A DNA stretch of 64,000 nt from positions 496,001 to 560,000 of the forward strand of contig PLWS01000002.1 of assembly GCA_003151115.1 (NCBI GenBank), given 5' to 3'. How positions within the stretch are numbered: the first letter of the stretch is position 1; the number at the start of each line of letters is the position of its first letter. The DNA comes from Vulcanimicrobiota bacterium. GTDB lineage: Bacteria > Vulcanimicrobiota > Vulcanimicrobiia > Vulcanimicrobiales > Vulcanimicrobiaceae. Shown here piece by piece: positions 6,852-16,082 of the stretch. The notes beneath the pieces were generated by a model. The model saw only the letters and a list, made by a program, of their open reading frames with translations. It was not told the DNA's origin and did not search any database. The position numbers were made by a program, and so were the translations under genes.

Positions 6852-9314
6852 TTGGCTACCGGAAAAGTTCGGATATTCGAGCTCGCAAAAGAGGTTGGAC
6901 TCACTTCAAAAGAGTTGATCACGCTCTTCAACGAGCGCTTGAACGGCGTCTTCGAGGCGAAGAATCAGCTCAGCGTCGTTCCCGACCAGATCGCAGACCT
7001 CGTTCGAAAAGTCTTGGCCAAGCCCGCGCCCGCTGCAAAAGCGCCGGCCGCGACGGCGGGCCCTGTCAAAGCCGCGCCCAAGCGCGCGGTCAAACCCGCG
7101 GCCGCCGCGCCCGACAAAGTCGAAGCGCCCGCTGCGGAACCGATTCCCACGCTCAAGCCGGTCACTGCGACTCGCCGTCCGGCAGTCAAACCCATCGCTC
7201 CGCGCACCGGCGATGGAACGGCGCGTCCGGCGGCACCTCCGCCGACCACATCTGCGTCAGCTTCACCCAGTCCGCGCGTTCCTCAACCCGGACGTTTGAT
7301 TCAAGCCGCACCGCAGCGCCGGCCGCAAGGGAACGGGCCGTTCCGTCCGCTCACGCCGCCGCGTCCGTTCCGGCCCGCGATCGGTTCGGTCACCGAAGGC
7401 CCCGCGCCCAGCTCCGGCGGGCGCCCGGGCGATCGTGTGCGCGTGCATGAGGACAAACTCAGCAAGAAAGATCGCGAGAAAGAGCTGCTGCTCGAAAAAG
7501 AGCGCACGCGCAAGAAGCGTCCCGAACCCGTTGCGCAGCCGCCTGCCGCCAAACTCGAGACGATTGAAATTCCCGACCTGCTCACCGTGCAAGAGCTGGC
7601 GACTTCGATGATCGTTCCGGCCAAAGACATCATCGGCGAGCTGATCAAGATGGGCACGATGGCGACCATCAATCAAAATATTCCGAGCGACGTCGCCATT
7701 TCGGTCGCCAAGAAGTTCGGCTTCAACGCGGTCGTGAAGGAAGCCGGCGAAGAAGTCACCGTCGAGCAAGAGGAAGACAAGCCCGAGATGCTCACGCCGC
7801 GGCCGCCCGTTGTCACGGTGTTGGGGCACGTCGATCATGGCAAGACTTCGCTACTCGACAAGATTCGCAGCGCGAACGTCGCCGGCGGCGAAGCCGGCGG
7901 CATCACGCAGCGCATCGGTGCATACACGGTCGAAAGAAACGACCGCAAGATCACGTTCATCGACACGCCGGGCCACGAAGCGTTCACGGAGATGCGCGCG
8001 CGAGGAGCCAAAGTCACCGACGTCGCGGTGCTGGTCGTGGCCGCCGACGACGGCGTCATGCCGCAAACCAAAGAAGCGATCGCGCACATCAAAGCCGCGG
8101 GCGTTCCGATCGTCGTTGCGATGAACAAAATGGATCGAGCCGAAGCGCAGCCCGAACGCGTGAAGCAGCAACTTTCCGAAGAAGGTTTGCAAGCCGTCGA
8201 TTGGGGCGGCACGATCGAAATGGTGCCGGTTTCGGCGCGCACCGGCGACGGCATCGACAAATTGTTGGAAACCGTTCTGCTCGAAGCCGACATCCGCAAT
8301 CTGCAGGCCAACAAGAACCGCCGCGCGACCGGCGCGGTCATCGAAGCACGCCTGGATCGCGGCCGCGGAGCCGTAGCGACAGTGCTTGTACAAAACGGCA
8401 CGTTGCGCGTCGGCGACATCGTGGTTGCAGGCGGAACGTTCGGAAAGATTCGTGCGCTTGTAGACGACACCGGCAAGCAAGTCAAAAAAGCCGGCCCTTC
8501 GATTCCCGTTGAGGTTATGGGCTTGCAAGACGTGCCGGCCGCCGGCGACGCGCTCATGGTCGTGAGCGACGAACGCGTCGCGCGTGAAGCAGCCGATAAG
8601 CGCAAGACGCGCCGCCGCGACGTGCGCATCGAAGCTGCGGGCGGTCAAAAAGTTTCGCTCGAGACGTTCATGTCGATGCCGGCCGAAGGCAAGAAGACGC
8701 TCAACCTGATCATCAAAGCCGACGCGCAAGGCTCGGTCGAAGCGCTGCGCACGCGCATGGAATCTCTCTCAACCGAAGAGGTGGACATCCGCGTTATTCA
8801 CGGCGCCGTCGGCGCGGTGACGCCCAACGACGTCAACCTTGCGAGCGCATCCAACGGCGTACTGATCGGCTTTAACGTGCGGCCCGACGAGACTGCAAAG
8901 CGACTGGCCGAGAACGAAGGCGTCGATTTGCGCTTCTATCAGGTGATCTACGAAGTCGAAGACGATCTGAAGAAGGCCATGCGCGGCATGCTCGCACCGG
9001 TCAAGCGCGAGGTGACGCTCGGCCACGCCGAAGTGCGCGAGATCTTCAAGGTCAGCAAGGTCGGCAGTATCGCAGGCTGCTACGTCAAGGACGGCAAGAT
9101 TCAGCGCAACGCCAAAGTGCGCGTACTGCGCGACAGCGCCGTGATCTTCGACGGCGAAATCGAATCGCTGCGCCGCTTCAAAGACGACGCGCGCGAAGTG
9201 GCCGAAGGCTTCGAGTGCGGCATCCAGGTGGCCCGTTACCAAGACCTCAAGGTCGGCGACATCATCGAAGCCTACGCGATCGAGACGGTGGCTGCAGAAT
9301 TGACGCCGGCGTGA
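6852..9314 (+). CDS. infB: Translation initiation factor IF-2
   Basis: An 820-residue GTPase that places initiator tRNA on the 30S subunit. The N-terminal IF2-N domain begins VRIFELAKEVGLTSKELI. A long Ala/Pro-rich linker covers about 55-200 and a second IF2-N-like domain about 235-310. The GTPase core has GHVDHGKT at 325-332, DTPGHEA and NKMD. Domains II to IV follow, with the C-terminus containing VGSIAGCYV. It starts at TTG with an AAAGG site. Length is typical. It overlaps the start of rbfA by four bases. Confidence 0.96.
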   Translation: MATGKVRIFELAKEVGLTSKELITLFNERLNGVFEAKNQLSVVPDQIADLVRKVLAKPAPAAKAPAATAGPVKAAPKRAVKPAAAAPDKVEAPAAEPIPTLKPVTATRRPAVKPIAPRTGDGTARPAAPPPTTSASASPSPRVPQPGRLIQAAPQRRPQGNGPFRPLTPPRPFRPAIGSVTEGPAPSSGGRPGDRVRVHEDKLSKKDREKELLLEKERTRKKRPEPVAQPPAAKLETIEIPDLLTVQELATSMIVPAKDIIGELIKMGTMATINQNIPSDVAISVAKKFGFNAVVKEAGEEVTVEQEEDKPEMLTPRPPVVTVLGHVDHGKTSLLDKIRSANVAGGEAGGITQRIGAYTVERNDRKITFIDTPGHEAFTEMRARGAKVTDVAVLVVAADDGVMPQTKEAIAHIKAAGVPIVVAMNKMDRAEAQPERVKQQLSEEGLQAVDWGGTIEMVPVSARTGDGIDKLLETVLLEADIRNLQANKNRRATGAVIEARLDRGRGAVATVLVQNGTLRVGDIVVAGGTFGKIRALVDDTGKQVKKAGPSIPVEVMGLQDVPAAGDALMVVSDERVAREAADKRKTRRRDVRIEAAGGQKVSLETFMSMPAEGKKTLNLIIKADAQGSVEALRTRMESLSTEEVDIRVIHGAVGAVTPNDVNLASASNGVLIGFNVRPDETAKRLAENEGVDLRFYQVIYEVEDDLKKAMRGMLAPVKREVTLGHAEVREIFKVSKVGSIAGCYVKDGKIQRNAKVRVLRDSAVIFDGEIESLRRFKDDAREVAEGFECGIQVARYQDLKVGDIIEAYAIETVAAELTPA

Positions 9315-9664
9315 ACAAGCAGCGCCTACAGCGGATCGATCACGAAATGCAGCGCGTTCTCGGAACGCTGATTACTCAAGAACTGAAAGATCCGCGGATG
9401 GGATTTACGACGGTGACGCGCGTGGAGATATCTCAAGACCTCCAGCACGCTAAAGTCTTCGTTTCGATCATCGGCGATCGCCACGTCGCGCGCCAGACGA
9501 TGGATGCGCTGGGAGGCGCCGCGCGCTTCTTGCGCGGCGAACTCGGCCATCAGATCGCTTTGCGCCACACGCCGGCCCTGACGTTCATCGAGGACCGCAC
9601 GACAGAGCGGGCGATTTCATTGGCCAAGACCTTGCGCGAAGACGCACGCGGAGCCGGCGAGTGA
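9311..9664 (+). CDS. rbfA: 30S ribosome-binding factor RbfA
   Basis: A 117-residue KH-fold protein that binds the 30S subunit and helps 16S rRNA 5'-end maturation. Family pattern RLQRIDHEMQRVLGTLITQELKDPRMGFTTVTRVEIS is present at the N-terminus. The GTG at 9311 overlaps the infB stop by four bases and was preferred over a longer frame starting inside infB. It is followed by a four-base overlap with the DHH phosphoesterase gene. Confidence 0.93.
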   Translation: MNKQRLQRIDHEMQRVLGTLITQELKDPRMGFTTVTRVEISQDLQHAKVFVSIIGDRHVARQTMDALGGAARFLRGELGHQIALRHTPALTFIEDRTTERAISLAKTLREDARGAGE

Positions 9665-10641
9665 TCGGCGAGAAGCCGGTCGCTGCGACGACCGAAGAAG
9701 TCGTCGCCGAGCTTCGCAAGCGCAAAGCGTTCGTGATGGTTAGCCACGTGAAGCCCGACGGCGACACGCTCGGCGCCGGTTTAGCGCTGGGTTTGGCCTT
9801 GAAGCACCTCGGCAAACGCGTGCACTATTTCCAAGGCGAGACCATCCCGCGCAACCTGCGGTTTCTGGCGGATGCCGATCTCGTGAGCAATGTCGTGCCG
9901 GCCGATTTACCGGCCGACGCGCTCTGGGTCTTTTGCGACATGAGCGACACGGCGCGCGCCGGTGAAACGCTGCCGCAACTTTTGCGCGAAAATATCCTCG
10001 ACATCGATCACCATCTGGGCAATTCCCATTTTGGTGCGCTCAACTACGTGCTGCCGCACGAATGTTCCACCGGCACGTGCGTCATGCACTTGCTGCGGGT
10101 CATGAACGTTTCGGTCACGCCGGAGATCGCGACGTGTTTGCTGACGACGATTATGACCGACACGGGCGGCTTCATGCACAGCAACACGACGCCCGAAGTG
10201 TTGACGCTCTCAGCCGAACTGATTCGCTCGGGCGCCGACAAGGACCAGATCACCGAGGAGATCTTTGCGAATAAACGTTTTGCGGCCCTAAAACTGTTAG
10301 GGCGGGCGCTCGACAAAGCGACGATGGCGCACGATGGGCGGTACGTCTGGTCGGTCGTTGACGACGCGATGCTGGCTGAATGCCACGCCGACGGGGAAGA
10401 CACCGAGGAGATCATCGGCCATCTGCGATCGATCGAGGGCGTGGACCTCGCGGCGCTCTTCAAGGCGTACGACGGCGAGATTCGCGTCAGCTTGCGCAGC
10501 AGCGGACGCATCAACGTGCAGGCTGCCGCAGCTCGCCTCGGCGGCGGCGGACATTTTCGCGCGTCCGGCCTTACCTATGAGGGATCGCTGCCCGAAGCGA
10601 TCGCGGGCGTAGATGCGGCGTTGGTGGCAGAAGGGCTTTGA
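9661..10641 (+). CDS. nrnA: DHH family phosphoesterase, NrnA-like oligoribonuclease/pAp phosphatase
   Basis: A 326-residue cytoplasmic enzyme of the DHH/DHHA1 superfamily. SHVKPDGDTLGA (28-39) and the DHH triad in DIDHHLGN (114-121) give the metal site. A C-terminal DHHA1 domain has GGGGHFRASG near 295. Enzymes of this subfamily degrade short RNA oligonucleotides and adenosine 3',5'-bisphosphate. Its place between rbfA and truB is a common arrangement. GTG start. Confidence 0.88.
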   Translation: MIGEKPVAATTEEVVAELRKRKAFVMVSHVKPDGDTLGAGLALGLALKHLGKRVHYFQGETIPRNLRFLADADLVSNVVPADLPADALWVFCDMSDTARAGETLPQLLRENILDIDHHLGNSHFGALNYVLPHECSTGTCVMHLLRVMNVSVTPEIATCLLTTIMTDTGGFMHSNTTPEVLTLSAELIRSGADKDQITEEIFANKRFAALKLLGRALDKATMAHDGRYVWSVVDDAMLAECHADGEDTEEIIGHLRSIEGVDLAALFKAYDGEIRVSLRSSGRINVQAAAARLGGGGHFRASGLTYEGSLPEAIAGVDAALVAEGL

Positions 10642-11510
10642 TCGGCTTCGTCAATGTCTTTAAGCCCGCCGGGCCGACTGCCGCGCACGTCGTTGCGCGA
10701 ATCCGGCGAATCTACGGATTGTATAGCCGCGACACTCGCATCGCGGCCGGGCACTTAGGAACGCTCGACCCGCAGGCCGCAGGCGTTCTGCCCGTTGCGA
10801 TCGGCAAAGCGACACGCCTGATTCCGCTGCTGACCGATCAGCGCAAAGCGTACGTGTGCACCTTTGTTCCCGGACGCAGCACGACCACGGCCGACTCGCA
10901 CGGTGAAGCGATCAAAGAGGCGCTGCTGCCGGTGGACTGGATGAAACGCCTTGAGGACGTGCTTCCGACGTTCATTGGGAAAATCGAACAGGTTCCACCG
11001 ATGTACAGCGCCGTTCATCACGAGGGCAAGCGCCTCTACGAACTCGCGCGCGAAGGGAAGACCGTCGAGCGGAAAGCGCGCAGCGTTACGATCTACGGCA
11101 TAACCTTTCTTGGCGCTGAAGAGAACACAGCCCGTTTGCGGATCGCGTGCAGCGAAGGCACGTATATTCGGACGCTGTGCGAAGATCTGGGCGCGGCGAT
11201 CGGATTACCGGCGCATATGGGAGCGCTGGTCCGTGAAGGTTCCGGGGCGTTCTTGCTTCAGGATAGCCTTACGCTCGAACAAATCGCGGACGGTCCGAAA
11301 GAAGCCCTGATCGCGCCCGAAGCGATCATTCCATTTCCGACGATCGTATTGGATTTACGCCACTCGGCCGATTTTCGCGCCGGCCGCATGGTGCCGCTGC
11401 CTGCCGGTGCGCCGGCGAAGCACGTGTTCGTTCGCGACGTCTCGCGCACTCTGGTCGGCGTTGGCGAAACGCACGGCGCGCTGTTGGCGCCGCGCAAAGT
11501 ATTTCTTTGA
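10638..11510 (+). CDS. truB: tRNA pseudouridine(55) synthase TruB
   Basis: A 290-residue enzyme that isomerises U55 in the T-loop of tRNAs. The N-terminal GFVNVFKPAGPTAAHVV is diagnostic, and the catalytic aspartate is D44 in GHLGTLDPQAAGVL. YMYSAVH-like residues (PPMYSAVHHEGKRLYELAR) and a C-terminal SEGTYIRTLCEDLG complete the fold. It starts at TTG with a four-base overlap with the upstream gene and overlaps ribF by four bases. Confidence 0.95.
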   Translation: MIGFVNVFKPAGPTAAHVVARIRRIYGLYSRDTRIAAGHLGTLDPQAAGVLPVAIGKATRLIPLLTDQRKAYVCTFVPGRSTTTADSHGEAIKEALLPVDWMKRLEDVLPTFIGKIEQVPPMYSAVHHEGKRLYELAREGKTVERKARSVTIYGITFLGAEENTARLRIACSEGTYIRTLCEDLGAAIGLPAHMGALVREGSGAFLLQDSLTLEQIADGPKEALIAPEAIIPFPTIVLDLRHSADFRAGRMVPLPAGAPAKHVFVRDVSRTLVGVGETHGALLAPRKVFL

Positions 11511-12424
11511 ACGTACATTACACGCTCGAACGCAGCGACGACACGCCGCTCGTGCTTGCGATCGGATTTTTCGACGGCATGCATCGTGGGCATCGCGACA
11601 TCGCGCACAAAACGCGCGCGCTTCGCAAACCGGGCTGGAGCGCCGGCGTGCTGACGTTCTCAAACCACCCCTCCGCTTTTTTACGCCCGGGCTCGGAGCC
11701 GCCGCTGATTTCGACGCCGGAAGAGCGCGTCGATCTCCTTGCGCGCGCAGGCTACGAGGAATGTTACTTCATTCCGTTCGACGCCGCCGTTGCAAACCAA
11801 ACCCCCGACGAATTCTTGAAGAAGACGCTGATCGGAAGCTTAGGCGTACGCGGCGTCGCCGTCGGGCGCACATTTCGTTTCGGACACGGCCGCGAAGGCG
11901 ATGTGACGCTCATGGAGCGAGTCTTGAAAGAGAATGATGTTGCTTTCGCGCCCGTGGATATCGCTGCGGACGAAAACGGCGAGCGTATTTCCAGCACGCG
12001 CATCCGGAAGCTCATCGCAGACGGCGACGTGCCCACCGCGGACCGCTTGCTCGGACATGCTTACGAACTGCGCGGAAAAGTTGCGGCCGGTGCGGGTCGC
12101 GGTCACGGAATGGGTTTCCCCACCGCCAATATCGCCGTTCCCGAAAAATTGCTGCCTTGCGACGGCGTCTACGCCGGAACGGCGCGGCATGAAGGCCATG
12201 ATTACGCGACGCTCGTCTCAATCGGAACGAACCCGACGTTCGACGGGAAGAACCGGACGGTCGAAGCGTGGCTGCGCGACTTCCACGACACGATTTACGG
12301 CCACGAGCTGGCGCTGCGCGATCTTCGTTTCGTGCGGGAGCAGCGGAAATTTGCCAACGCGGACGAACTGCTCGCGCAAATGGAAGACGACGCCCGCGCC
12401 GTCCCATATCCGGCGTTCGGCTAG
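11507..12424 (+). CDS. ribF: Bifunctional riboflavin kinase/FAD synthetase
   Basis: A 305-residue enzyme making FMN and FAD from riboflavin. The N-terminal nucleotidyltransferase domain carries HRGH (26-29) in IGFFDGMHRGHR and ISSTRIRKLI. The C-terminal flavokinase domain carries GRGHGMGFPTANI (about 193-205) and VSIGTNPTF. The TTG start overlaps truB by four bases. This closes the translation operon, as in many bacteria. Confidence 0.95.
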   Translation: MNVHYTLERSDDTPLVLAIGFFDGMHRGHRDIAHKTRALRKPGWSAGVLTFSNHPSAFLRPGSEPPLISTPEERVDLLARAGYEECYFIPFDAAVANQTPDEFLKKTLIGSLGVRGVAVGRTFRFGHGREGDVTLMERVLKENDVAFAPVDIAADENGERISSTRIRKLIADGDVPTADRLLGHAYELRGKVAAGAGRGHGMGFPTANIAVPEKLLPCDGVYAGTARHEGHDYATLVSIGTNPTFDGKNRTVEAWLRDFHDTIYGHELALRDLRFVREQRKFANADELLAQMEDDARAVPYPAFG

Positions 12425-12433
12425 GAGATTCCG

Positions 12434-13048
12434 ATGATTGCTACTTTACTGCTGGCTGTTGCAATCGGCGGCCCACAAACCCCGCAAGCGGGCGCGCTGG
12501 CGTTTTTGCGGCCGACATCCGATCGCGCGCAGCCGGTTGTGCGCGTCGTCGTCCAGACGCCACGGTATGCACTCGTGCAATACAGTCACGCCAAGATTGA
12601 AGGCTGGGCGTCCGCGGGACAGATTCTCGTCGAGAAATTCGCATTTGGATGGCAGGCGATAGACATTAGCAACATCGGCGCGCTAACCACTTGCTCAGTG
12701 CGTGCCCACCAGGTACCTCAACAGGATTACTCCCGGCTTCGCGGGGCATTGAGCGCCACGTGCCCAACGGGCGTTGATGCCGACCAGCGCGATGTTGGCC
12801 CCGCCACCGACGTGAGCGCGGTGCGCGCGCTGATGATATCGAGTTCGGAAATCGTTCCGTTCGTGCGCGTCGTCGAGAATTACGCTTACGCTCCGTGGTT
12901 TGGCAGTGGTGGAGGCGAGAATTTCTACAAGAAGACAGCGACCGGATGGAAGGAATTCGCCGGCGGTGGCGGCGCGTACCAATCCAGTGAACTGCATAGC
13001 CATTATGGTGTGCCGCTAAGCATCGCCCGCGCGTTACTGCGCCGATGA
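12434..13048 (+). CDS. Secreted protein of unknown function
   Basis: A 204-residue protein with a short N-terminal signal (MIATLLLAVAIGG) and a strong AGGAG ribosome site at 12424-12428. The mature part has a central Ser/Val-rich region, two cysteines (probably a disulphide in the periplasm) and a glycine-rich loop GSGGGENFYKK. I do not recognise the family. It overlaps the following thioredoxin-like gene by four bases, so a role in the envelope linked to that redox protein is possible. Confidence 0.7.
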   Translation: MIATLLLAVAIGGPQTPQAGALAFLRPTSDRAQPVVRVVVQTPRYALVQYSHAKIEGWASAGQILVEKFAFGWQAIDISNIGALTTCSVRAHQVPQQDYSRLRGALSATCPTGVDADQRDVGPATDVSAVRALMISSSEIVPFVRVVENYAYAPWFGSGGGENFYKKTATGWKEFAGGGGAYQSSELHSHYGVPLSIARALLRR

Positions 13049-13536
13049 TGATAAGGTTTTGCCCCGCGCTGGCATGCATCGCGCTACTCATATCGGCATG
13101 CTCGCAGAATTCCAAGCAGGTCGCGCAAGTCGGGAAGCCGGCGCCGGACTGGACGCAGCCGTTATCGGCTGGCGGAACGCTGACGCTGTCGTCACTGAGG
13201 GGAAAGCCCGTGTACCTGAATTTCTTTGCCACATGGTGCCCGCCATGTAAAGACGAAGCCCCGTTCATCAACAAAATGCAGCAGCAGTACGCTTCCCGCG
13301 GATTGCACGTCGTCGGCGTCGATGAGCTTGAAAGCGCCGGACAAGCCGAAGGATTCCGCAAGCAATTTCACCTGATTTATCCGGCGGTCACCGATAGCGG
13401 GACGCTTCAAGGGCAGTACCTCATTAACGGGTTGCCCGTGCACGTATTCATCGGGCGCGACGGCGTCATCCGGAAGATCGTGGCCGGCGAGATGGCGCAC
13501 GCCGAAATTCAAAAGGCCGTCCAAAGCATTCTGTGA
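13045..13536 (+). CDS. TlpA/ResA-like thioredoxin-fold lipoprotein
   Basis: A 163-residue protein with a lipoprotein signal (lipobox LISAC, cysteine about residue 19) and a thioredoxin fold. VYLNFFATWCPPCKDEAPF holds the CPPC active site, and the cis-proline lies in INGLPVHVFI. Such proteins reduce disulphides outside the cytoplasmic membrane, for example during cytochrome c maturation. No cytochrome genes are nearby, so the partner is unknown. Start ATG-ATG overlaps the upstream gene; the stop overlaps the GTG of the next. Confidence 0.85.
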   Translation: MMIRFCPALACIALLISACSQNSKQVAQVGKPAPDWTQPLSAGGTLTLSSLRGKPVYLNFFATWCPPCKDEAPFINKMQQQYASRGLHVVGVDELESAGQAEGFRKQFHLIYPAVTDSGTLQGQYLINGLPVHVFIGRDGVIRKIVAGEMAHAEIQKAVQSIL

Positions 13537-14099
13537 CGCTTGAAGCGCTCGGCACGGCAGCGGCCGTCGGAACGTTTCTGGTTATTGCGGCCACGGCAAT
13601 CGCCGCTCTCATCCAGCTTCGGCACCTTCGCATCAGCAACCAATTGCAGGGACTTCTAGCGATCTTGAGTTTGCCGTACGAACCTATCCTGCACGAATCG
13701 TTTCAATTTGTCAGCCACGAACTCGAAGCTCGCATGCGCGACCCGGCGTTCAGACACGAATTGGAAAAACCGCAGGTCGATCGCAAGATTCATAAAGAAA
13801 TGCAAGTTTGCGATTACTACGAGCGTTTAGGCTCGATCGTGAAGAACGGCTTGATTCCCGAAGATCTGTATTTTGACAACAGCACGCCCGAGCAGTATTG
13901 GAAGCTACTGAGTCAAGTCATCGCAATCAGACGGCGTGTTCGCGGCCCGGTCGCGTACGACAACTTTGAATATCTCGTCGCGCGTTCACGGGCTTACGAT
14001 CGCATGCACCCGAATGGAAATTATCCGCCTGCGGAGCCTCGCATCGAGATCGAAGACGTTTGGCTGGCCGAAGATCGCCCTTCGACAAGCTCAGGGTAA
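13533..14099 (+). CDS. DUF4760-like membrane-anchored protein with REP-derived C-terminus
   Basis: A 188-residue protein with one N-terminal transmembrane helix (AVGTFLVIAATAIAALIQL), then a cytosolic helical region. The pattern TIGTF-like, IAALIQLRHLRISNQ resembles DUF4760-family proteins of unknown function. The last seven codons (RPSTSSG) are translated from a REP-type palindrome at 14078-14096, meaning the original stop has been replaced by a repeat insertion or the repeat supplies the stop. GTG start overlaps the previous stop. Confidence 0.65.
   Translation: MTLEALGTAAAVGTFLVIAATAIAALIQLRHLRISNQLQGLLAILSLPYEPILHESFQFVSHELEARMRDPAFRHELEKPQVDRKIHKEMQVCDYYERLGSIVKNGLIPEDLYFDNSTPEQYWKLLSQVIAIRRRVRGPVAYDNFEYLVARSRAYDRMHPNGNYPPAEPRIEIEDVWLAEDRPSTSSG
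14078..14096. repeat. REP-type palindrome CCCTTCGACAAGCTCAGGG
   Basis: A 19-base near-palindrome in which CCCT at the left end pairs with AGGG at the right end and TTCGA overlaps its own complement. This word is a common dispersed repeat in many bacterial genomes, normally intergenic. Here it forms the 3' end of the upstream coding sequence and lies between convergent genes, where it could form a hairpin in both transcripts. Confidence 0.6.
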
Positions 14100-14100
14100 A

Positions 14101-16050
14101 CTAGGCGGCGCGGACAACCAGAGCGCCGGCCTCAAAGGTGACGTCCGCAGCTGAACCCTTGGGCAGCTCGCCACGTAGAATAGCGGACGAAAGCGGCGTG
14201 CTCACGTGCCGCGCCACGATCCGGTGAACGTAACGCGCGCCGCTGCCGGCGCTCATGGCCTCGCGCGCTAGAAAACTTCGCGCGTCCGGCGAGAGTTGCA
14301 GCGTAACGTCCCGCGCGCCCAGCCTTCCGGCCAGTGACTCCACGTGTATCGCGACAATCTGCTCGATCTGTTCCAGCCCCAGCGAATTGAAGTGCACGAC
14401 GTCGTCGATGCGATTGAGAAACTCCGGACGAAACGCGACAGGCAGTTCTTCGTCGGAAAGATTGGTCGTCATGATGATCAGCGCGTGGCGGAAATCGATC
14501 GTGCGGCCTTTGGCGTCGGTCACGCGCCCATCGTCGAGAATTTGCAGAAGGATCGCGGCGACGTCGGGGTGCGCTTTCTCAAGTTCGTCGAAAAGCACCA
14601 CGCAATACGGCCGGCGCCGCACGGGTTCGGTAAGTTGCGCCGGTTCATCGTGTCCTTGGTATCCGGGCGGCGCGCCGAGCAGCCGCGACATCGTGTGCGC
14701 TTCGGTGAATTCTGAAAGATCGATGCGTACCAGTGCGGCTTCGCTGCCGAAGAGCGCTTCGGCCAGCGCTTTGGCCAGTTCGGTCTTGCCGACGCCGCTG
14801 CCGCCCATGAAGAGAAAACTTCCCAGCGGTTTGCGCGGATCGTGCAAGCCAGCGCGGGCGCGGCGGATCGCCTCGCTGACGGCGGCGATCGCTTCGCTCT
14901 GACCGATGACACGCTTGCTCAGCACGGGTTCGAGCGCGAGCAAATTGTTGATCTGCGATTCCGTGAGCGTCGTCTGCGGAATGCCCGTCCATTTCGTGAC
15001 GATCGCAGCCACGTCGTCGGCGTGCACGGTCGAGCGTCCGAGTTTCTCCTTCGTGCCGAGCGCAACCGAAGCGGCCGCTTCGTCCATTAAATCGATCGCT
15101 TTGTCGGGCAAGAACCGGTCGGCAATATAACGCGCCGAAAGTGAAGCGGCGGCTTTGACGGCGTCGTCGGTAATCTCCACGCCGTGGTGGCGAGCGTAAC
15201 GTTCGCGCAGCCCGCGCAGAATGAGCTCCGTTTGCTCGATCGACGGCTCGCTGACCATGACCGGCTGGAACCGGCGTTCGAGCGCCGCATCCGATTCGAT
15301 GTACTTGCGGTATTCGTCGAACGTGGTCGCGCCGATGCACTGCAGATCTCCGCGCGCCAGCTCCGGCTTGATCATCGAGCTCAAGTCCAGCGAGCCTTCG
15401 GCCGCGCCGGCGCCGACCAGCGTGTGCAGCTCGTCAATGAATAGGATCACGTCGCGCGACGCGCGTCGGACTTCATCGAGTATCTTCTTGACGCGCCCTT
15501 CGAATTCGCCCCGATACTTCGTGCCGGCGACGAGCGGGCCAAGCGATAACGCGAGCACGCGCTTGTTGCGCAGCGCGGCCGGGACGTCGCCGGAAACGAT
15601 GCGCTGCGCCAAACCTTCCACGATGGCGGTTTTTCCGACGCCGGGTTCTCCAACGAGCACCGGATTATTCTTGCTCCGCCGCGCGAGAATTGAAATGACG
15701 CGTTCGACTTCGTCTGCCCGTCCGATGACCGGATCCAATTTTTCCGTGCGCGCGAGCTCGGTTAAGTCGCGCGAGAACGCGGCCAACGTCGGCGTACCGG
15801 GGCGCAAGCGCCGCGCAAAATCTTCGATCGGATTCGGGTTCGCGGTTCCGCCTTCGCGCCGGCTCATGCTCTCGAGCAGGAACGCTCCGCCTGCGACGAG
15901 CGCGGCAGCGGTCAGCGCGGCGCCGGCCAGCGGGATGGCGGCTTTGGTTGCGCGGCGGCGCGCGGCACAAGAAGGGCAGAGATTGCTCTTGCCTTCGCGC
16001 ACCGTCGCCGGCCTGAGCCCACAGAGTTCACACGTGCCGGTCATCTGCAC
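14101..16050 (-). CDS. Membrane-anchored Clp-type AAA+ ATPase with N-terminal zinc finger
   Basis: A 649-residue double-ring AAA+ unfoldase. It starts with a zinc-finger pattern C7-x2-C10-x14-C25-x2-C28, recalling ClpE, and then a transmembrane helix at about 38-60 in place of the usual Clp N-domain. The first AAA module has GEPGVGKT (134-141), VILFIDE (201-207) and pore loop KYRGEFEGR. The second has GGSGVGKT (416-423) and [11 protein letters not shown]. The middle domain of ClpB/ClpC is absent. The ClpP-docking (V/I/L)GF loop also appears missing: only about ten residues separate TTN (528-530) from RPEF (541-544). It may act without ClpP, at the membrane. GTG start. Confidence 0.85.
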   Translation of the reverse strand: MQMTGTCELCGLRPATVREGKSNLCPSCAARRRATKAAIPLAGAALTAAALVAGGAFLLESMSRREGGTANPNPIEDFARRLRPGTPTLAAFSRDLTELARTEKLDPVIGRADEVERVISILARRSKNNPVLVGEPGVGKTAIVEGLAQRIVSGDVPAALRNKRVLALSLGPLVAGTKYRGEFEGRVKKILDEVRRASRDVILFIDELHTLVGAGAAEGSLDLSSMIKPELARGDLQCIGATTFDEYRKYIESDAALERRFQPVMVSEPSIEQTELILRGLRERYARHHGVEITDDAVKAAASLSARYIADRFLPDKAIDLMDEAAASVALGTKEKLGRSTVHADDVAAIVTKWTGIPQTTLTESQINNLLALEPVLSKRVIGQSEAIAAVSEAIRRARAGLHDPRKPLGSFLFMGGSGVGKTELAKALAEALFGSEAALVRIDLSEFTEAHTMSRLLGAPPGYQGHDEPAQLTEPVRRRPYCVVLFDELEKAHPDVAAILLQILDDGRVTDAKGRTIDFRHALIIMTTNLSDEELPVAFRPEFLNRIDDVVHFNSLGLEQIEQIVAIHVESLAGRLGARDVTLQLSPDARSFLAREAMSAGSGARYVHRIVARHVSTPLSSAILRGELPKGSAADVTFEAGALVVRAA

Positions 16051-16082
16051 GTTCTACCTTTCGGCACAGCGGGGAGTTTCGC

